The notes beneath the pieces are model-generated. The model made no database searches. It was not told the DNA's origin and was given only the letters and a program-made list of their open reading frames with translations. Below, one piece after another: positions 17,922-20,417 of a DNA stretch of 20,417 nucleotides. Position numbers and translations under genes: made by a program. The DNA comes from UBA7236 sp031372705 (GTDB taxonomy: Bacteria; Bacteroidota; Bacteroidia; Chitinophagales; BACL12). The first letter of the stretch is position 1, and the number at the start of each line of letters is the position of its first letter. The stretch is taken from the NCBI GenBank assembly GCA_031372705.1, contig JANMLV010000315.1, positions 1-20,417 of the forward strand, written 5' to 3'.

Positions 17922-18400
17922 ATTGCATTTGCTTGGTGAATCGAAGCATTGTCACTTTTTGCTATCGTAGCTTAAGTGTCGTAAGCTGCACTAGCGCAAT
18001 GCAATGAGGCCGGTTACAATATTTGACAATGCTTCAATGCTTTAACATGACTGCGAAATTAAAATGAACCCTTAAATGGCTCTGCCGAATCTCCCGATTC
18101 GGCTGTGGCTCCTTGCGGATTGCATCCGCTTACGGATTTTTATTTATTGCAGTTATTATAAATATGATGCAATTGGTTAATGTGTTATTTGAGAATTTTT
18201 AATTCACGACTACGAAGTTATTATTCAATTACACATCCACGCCATGGTTGGTGTTTCTCACCGACCATTAATACGAAGCACAAATTTCCACTCTTGGAAA
18301 TTAATAGTGAATTAATTGTTTGCTCCGAATTTCAACTTAATTCAAGCCTCAAATTTTGTTCAATTTTGCTCAATCTTGTTCAATGGCTGTTTAAATAAAT
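17922..18400. repeat. Tandem structured repeat, copy B
   Basis: The second copy of the unit has its GCTTGGTGAATCGAAGCAT landmark at 17931, 490 bases after the same landmark in copy A. The same series of hairpins is present: ATTGCATT/AATGCAAT (17922-17929 with 17998-18005), GCTATCGTAGC (17961-17971) flanked by CACTT/AAGTG, GCCGAATC/GATTCGGC (18084-18103), GCGGAT/ATCCGC (18115-18129) and ATGGTTGGTG/CACCGACCAT (18244-18268). TACGAAG occurs at 18211 and 18272. The copy ends with GTTCAATGGCTGTTTAAATA at 18378-18397. Spacer segments between hairpins have diverged much more than the hairpins. Confidence 0.8.
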
Positions 18401-18403
18401 CCT

Positions 18404-18490
18404 GTTCACCGGCTGTTTAAATAATCATAATTACGAAGCAACACTTGGCAATCTTGTAAAAAATTATTGAATAAATTGATTGCTCCAAAT
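18404..18490. repeat. Partial third copy of the tandem unit
   Basis: GTTCAccGGCTGTTTAAATA at 18404-18423 repeats the end motif of copies A and B. TACGAAG (18432) followed by a CTTGGCAATCTTG segment and TTGCTCCAAATG then repeats the later part of the unit. The hairpins of the first two thirds are missing. The copy stops next to the terminator of the minus-strand gene. Confidence 0.6.
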
Positions 18491-18502
18491 GACATAAATA
18501 AA

Positions 18503-18532
18503 AAAGCCGGCTATGCGAACACAACCGGCTTT
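18503..18532 (-). terminator. Terminator of the right-edge secreted protein gene
   Basis: AAAGCCGG (18503-18510) pairs with CCGGCTTT (18525-18532) around a 14-base loop. Read on the minus strand the stem runs into a T-run and lies about 20 bases after the stop codon at 18552. Confidence 0.75.
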
Positions 18533-18551
18533 GAAAAACTAAACTTTATTT

Positions 18552-20417
18552 TTATTGAACAGAAATGTTATTTGAATAAATAATCTGTCCGTTTTTAACA
18601 ACTACAACTTGATATAATCCTGCAGGTAATCCGTTAAGATTAAATTCGTGATTATTAGCAACAATTGTTGATTGTTGAATCATTCTTCCTGTAATGTCAG
18701 TAATAATTGCATTAGCAGAAATGAATGCAGGATCTTCGAAAGTTAAATAAGCAGTTCCTGTTGTAGGTTGAGGCCAAACAGAAACATTGCCAATAACATT
18801 ATCGTTAATTCCAGTTTCACAACCAACACATAATCCCCAACAAACTGCATCTAAAGTAGCTGCGCCTGTAACTGTGATTAATCGATTTGTAAATCCGTCT
18901 TCAGTAATAACGCAATCATCACCAGGGGTTAATTCTTCTTGTCCAGTCCATGCATCATAAGCAAATTTAAATTGGTGATCGCCTTCAGGTAATACTATTG
19001 AAAGTTCCCAAACATTGTCACCATCTAAATCGCTCATTGGCGCACAACCACCGCACCATCCGTTGAAGGTACCATTTACTTCAGGTGTAGTAAACGGTGC
19101 AGCTACAGTACTCATATCTACTTTAAATAAGATAGCGTGAGTTGACACTGCAACATCGCATGAACTGCAACTTGCCCAACAAACTGTATCTAAAGCAACA
19201 TCTTCAGTTACAACTAAAGTTCTATTTGTAAAACCGAATGCAGTAATTGTACAAGGTGAGCCTTCTACTAAAGTTTCAGAACCTGCCCAAGTATCATAAG
19301 CGAATTTATATTCATAAGTACCTGCTTCTAGTGGAATAGTTAATTCCCAAACATTATCGCCGTCTAAATCGCTCATAGGAGCGCAACCACCGCACCATCC
19401 GTTAAACGTACCGTTAACTTCAGGTGTTGTAAATGGTTCAGCAACTTCGTTCATATCAACTGTGAATAAAACATCATAAGTAACTGCTGCGCCGCAATCG
19501 AGGCAACTTCCCCAACATACAGGAGCTAATTCCATATCTGCATTTACTTCAAGTGCACGATTAACAAAACCGCCATCAGTGATAGTGCATTCGGCACCGT
19601 CAATTAAAGTTTCAGAACCTGCCCATGCATCGTAAGCATATTTAAATTGATAAGTTCCTTCAGGAATATCGAGTGTAGCAGACCAAATACCATCGCCATC
19701 AGGGTCAGATAAAGGATTGCAACCACCGCACCATCCATTGAAAGTACCATTTACTTCAGGAGTAGTGAAAGCAGCAGCAACTTCATTCATATTCACATTG
19801 AATGTTACGCTATATACTGCAGGCTCAGCCGGTTCACCGAAGTAAACATCGTCGAAATAGTATGTTTTTTCACCTGCAACTGCTCCGGTAACACCGAAAT
19901 TGAAGAAGATGGAAGCTTTGTCGTAAAAATAACCGTAGTTAATTTCTGCAGTTCCTGCAGCTTCGTTTAAAAAGTCGAAAGAAAGTGTTTCCCAATCTCC
20001 CGCAACAGTTGTTGTCGCTTCAGTTTCAACCGACTTAGTTGGATCTAGGTGATCTTCAACTTTTAAACGAACTTGAATACCTGCATCAGGCGACCAAACT
20101 CTAACTGTCATTAAAGTTTCAGTTGCAGTAAAAGGAATTTCATTTGCAAAACCTGAACCTGCACCATCCGTTACAGTTGTTCCTGCCCATAATTCAGCAG
20201 TAGCAGATTTAATTGCTTTAGCTACCATATTAGTAGCATCGGTAGGATCAATTTCTATTGTTGAAGCTTCAGCACCACCAAATCCGATTAGGCCGTATTC
20301 AATATCAGCCTCATCGAAAGTTACAGGTAAATCCATTTGAGTAACATCAACTACACCGCAATCAGAGCAACTACCCCAACAAACGGTTTCCATAGTAACA
20401 TCACCGCCATCAATAAC
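18552..20417 (-). CDS. C-terminal part of a large secreted repeat protein with T9SS sorting domain (truncated by window)
   Basis: The frame is open to the right edge, giving 621 visible residues. The Met at 20393 is internal: the eight codons before it (VIDGGDVT) continue the end of an earlier repeat, and VCWGSCSDC follows. The order is: end of one repeat; a jelly-roll, CBM-like domain of about 170 residues (roughly 20330-19840), with TYYFDDVYFG at its end; three repeats of about 110 residues starting near 19820, 19483 and 19143; and a type A sorting domain (VSVWPQPTTGTAYLTF to the end). Each repeat has PEVNGTFNGWCGGC, a calcium-loop-like D.DGD..W, a YQFKYAYD-type strand and a closing VCWGSC..C, and resembles E-set starch/glycogen-binding folds. 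Any catalytic domain, for example a glycoside hydrolase, would be upstream and unseen. It is predicted T9SS cargo; carbohydrate binding is inferred from fold resemblance only. Confidence 0.85.
   Translation of the reverse strand, partial: VIDGGDVTMETVCWGSCSDCGVVDVTQMDLPVTFDEADIEYGLIGFGGAEASTIEIDPTDATNMVAKAIKSATAELWAGTTVTDGAGSGFANEIPFTATETLMTVRVWSPDAGIQVRLKVEDHLDPTKSVETEATTTVAGDWETLSFDFLNEAAGTAEINYGYFYDKASIFFNFGVTGAVAGEKTYYFDDVYFGEPAEPAVYSVTFNVNMNEVAAAFTTPEVNGTFNGWCGGCNPLSDPDGDGIWSATLDIPEGTYQFKYAYDAWAGSETLIDGAECTITDGGFVNRALEVNADMELAPVCWGSCLDCGAAVTYDVLFTVDMNEVAEPFTTPEVNGTFNGWCGGCAPMSDLDGDNVWELTIPLEAGTYEYKFAYDTWAGSETLVEGSPCTITAFGFTNRTLVVTEDVALDTVCWASCSSCDVAVSTHAILFKVDMSTVAAPFTTPEVNGTFNGWCGGCAPMSDLDGDNVWELSIVLPEGDHQFKFAYDAWTGQEELTPGDDCVITEDGFTNRLITVTGAATLDAVCWGLCVGCETGINDNVIGNVSVWPQPTTGTAYLTFEDPAFISANAIITDITGRMIQQSTIVANNHEFNLNGLPAGLYQVVVVKNGQIIYSNNISVQ

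Noticed and set aside
18180..18398. 72-codon open frame inside repeat copy B
   Set aside because: Same reasoning as for copy A: the frame is shared only because the DNA is repeated, and there is no sign of protein-level constraint.
17441..18490. CRISPR array or IS element in the repeat region
   Set aside because: The units are about 480 bp, only two to three in number and without regular spacers; no transposase frame or terminal inverted repeats with target duplications are visible.
20391..20393. ATG at 20393 as the true start of the right-edge gene
   Set aside because: The upstream codons stay open to the window edge and encode the end of another repeat, and no signal peptide follows the Met.

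Overview
The window is chromosomal DNA of an AT-rich member of the Bacteroidota. The evidence is a set of type IX secretion / gliding genes (gldJ, a porP/sprF-family gene, porU, porV and a second porV-like gene), secreted proteins with type A T9SS sorting domains, and promoter boxes of the Bacteroidota form TAnnTTTG. The sequence does not fix the genus; an uncultured Chitinophagia/Saprospiria-type lineage is a guess.

Layout. At the left edge (39..1, minus) lie the first 13 codons of a gene that runs out of the window. An arginase/formimidoylglutamase-fold protein (272-1432, +) follows; half of its expected metal ligands are substituted. Convergent to it is murF (1455-2723, -), separated by a strong terminator hairpin from gldJ (2799-4322, -), which is followed by a PorP/SprF-family gene (4376-5374, -). 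Divergent from these run porU (5476-9390, +), porV (9450-10652, +) and a tandem porV paralogue (start probably 10768, to 11937, +). A secreted protein with five four-cysteine PKD repeats (12037-13629, +) ends at a terminator. Then comes icmF, a fused B12-dependent acyl-CoA mutase (13868-17236, +).

From 17237 to 18551 there is about 1.3 kb without a credible gene. It holds a compact element with overlapping, pseudoknot-capable inverted repeats, a short GC-rich tract, and two diverged tandem copies of a roughly 480-bp unit carrying conserved hairpins, plus a partial third copy. One copy contains a perfect 16-bp palindrome that the other lacks. The right edge (18552-20417, -) is the C-terminal part of a large secreted protein with a jelly-roll-like domain, three cysteine-rich E-set/carbohydrate-binding-like repeats and a T9SS sorting domain.

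How it fits together. GldJ, PorU, PorV and the PorP/SprF protein belong to the secretion, sorting and surface-attachment machinery. The PKD protein and the right-edge repeat protein look like cargo of that machinery. The tandem porV paralogue may be a specialised shuttle for part of the cargo. murF and icmF are peptidoglycan and carbon-metabolism genes. The most unusual material is the structured tandem repeat region, which I cannot assign to a named element.
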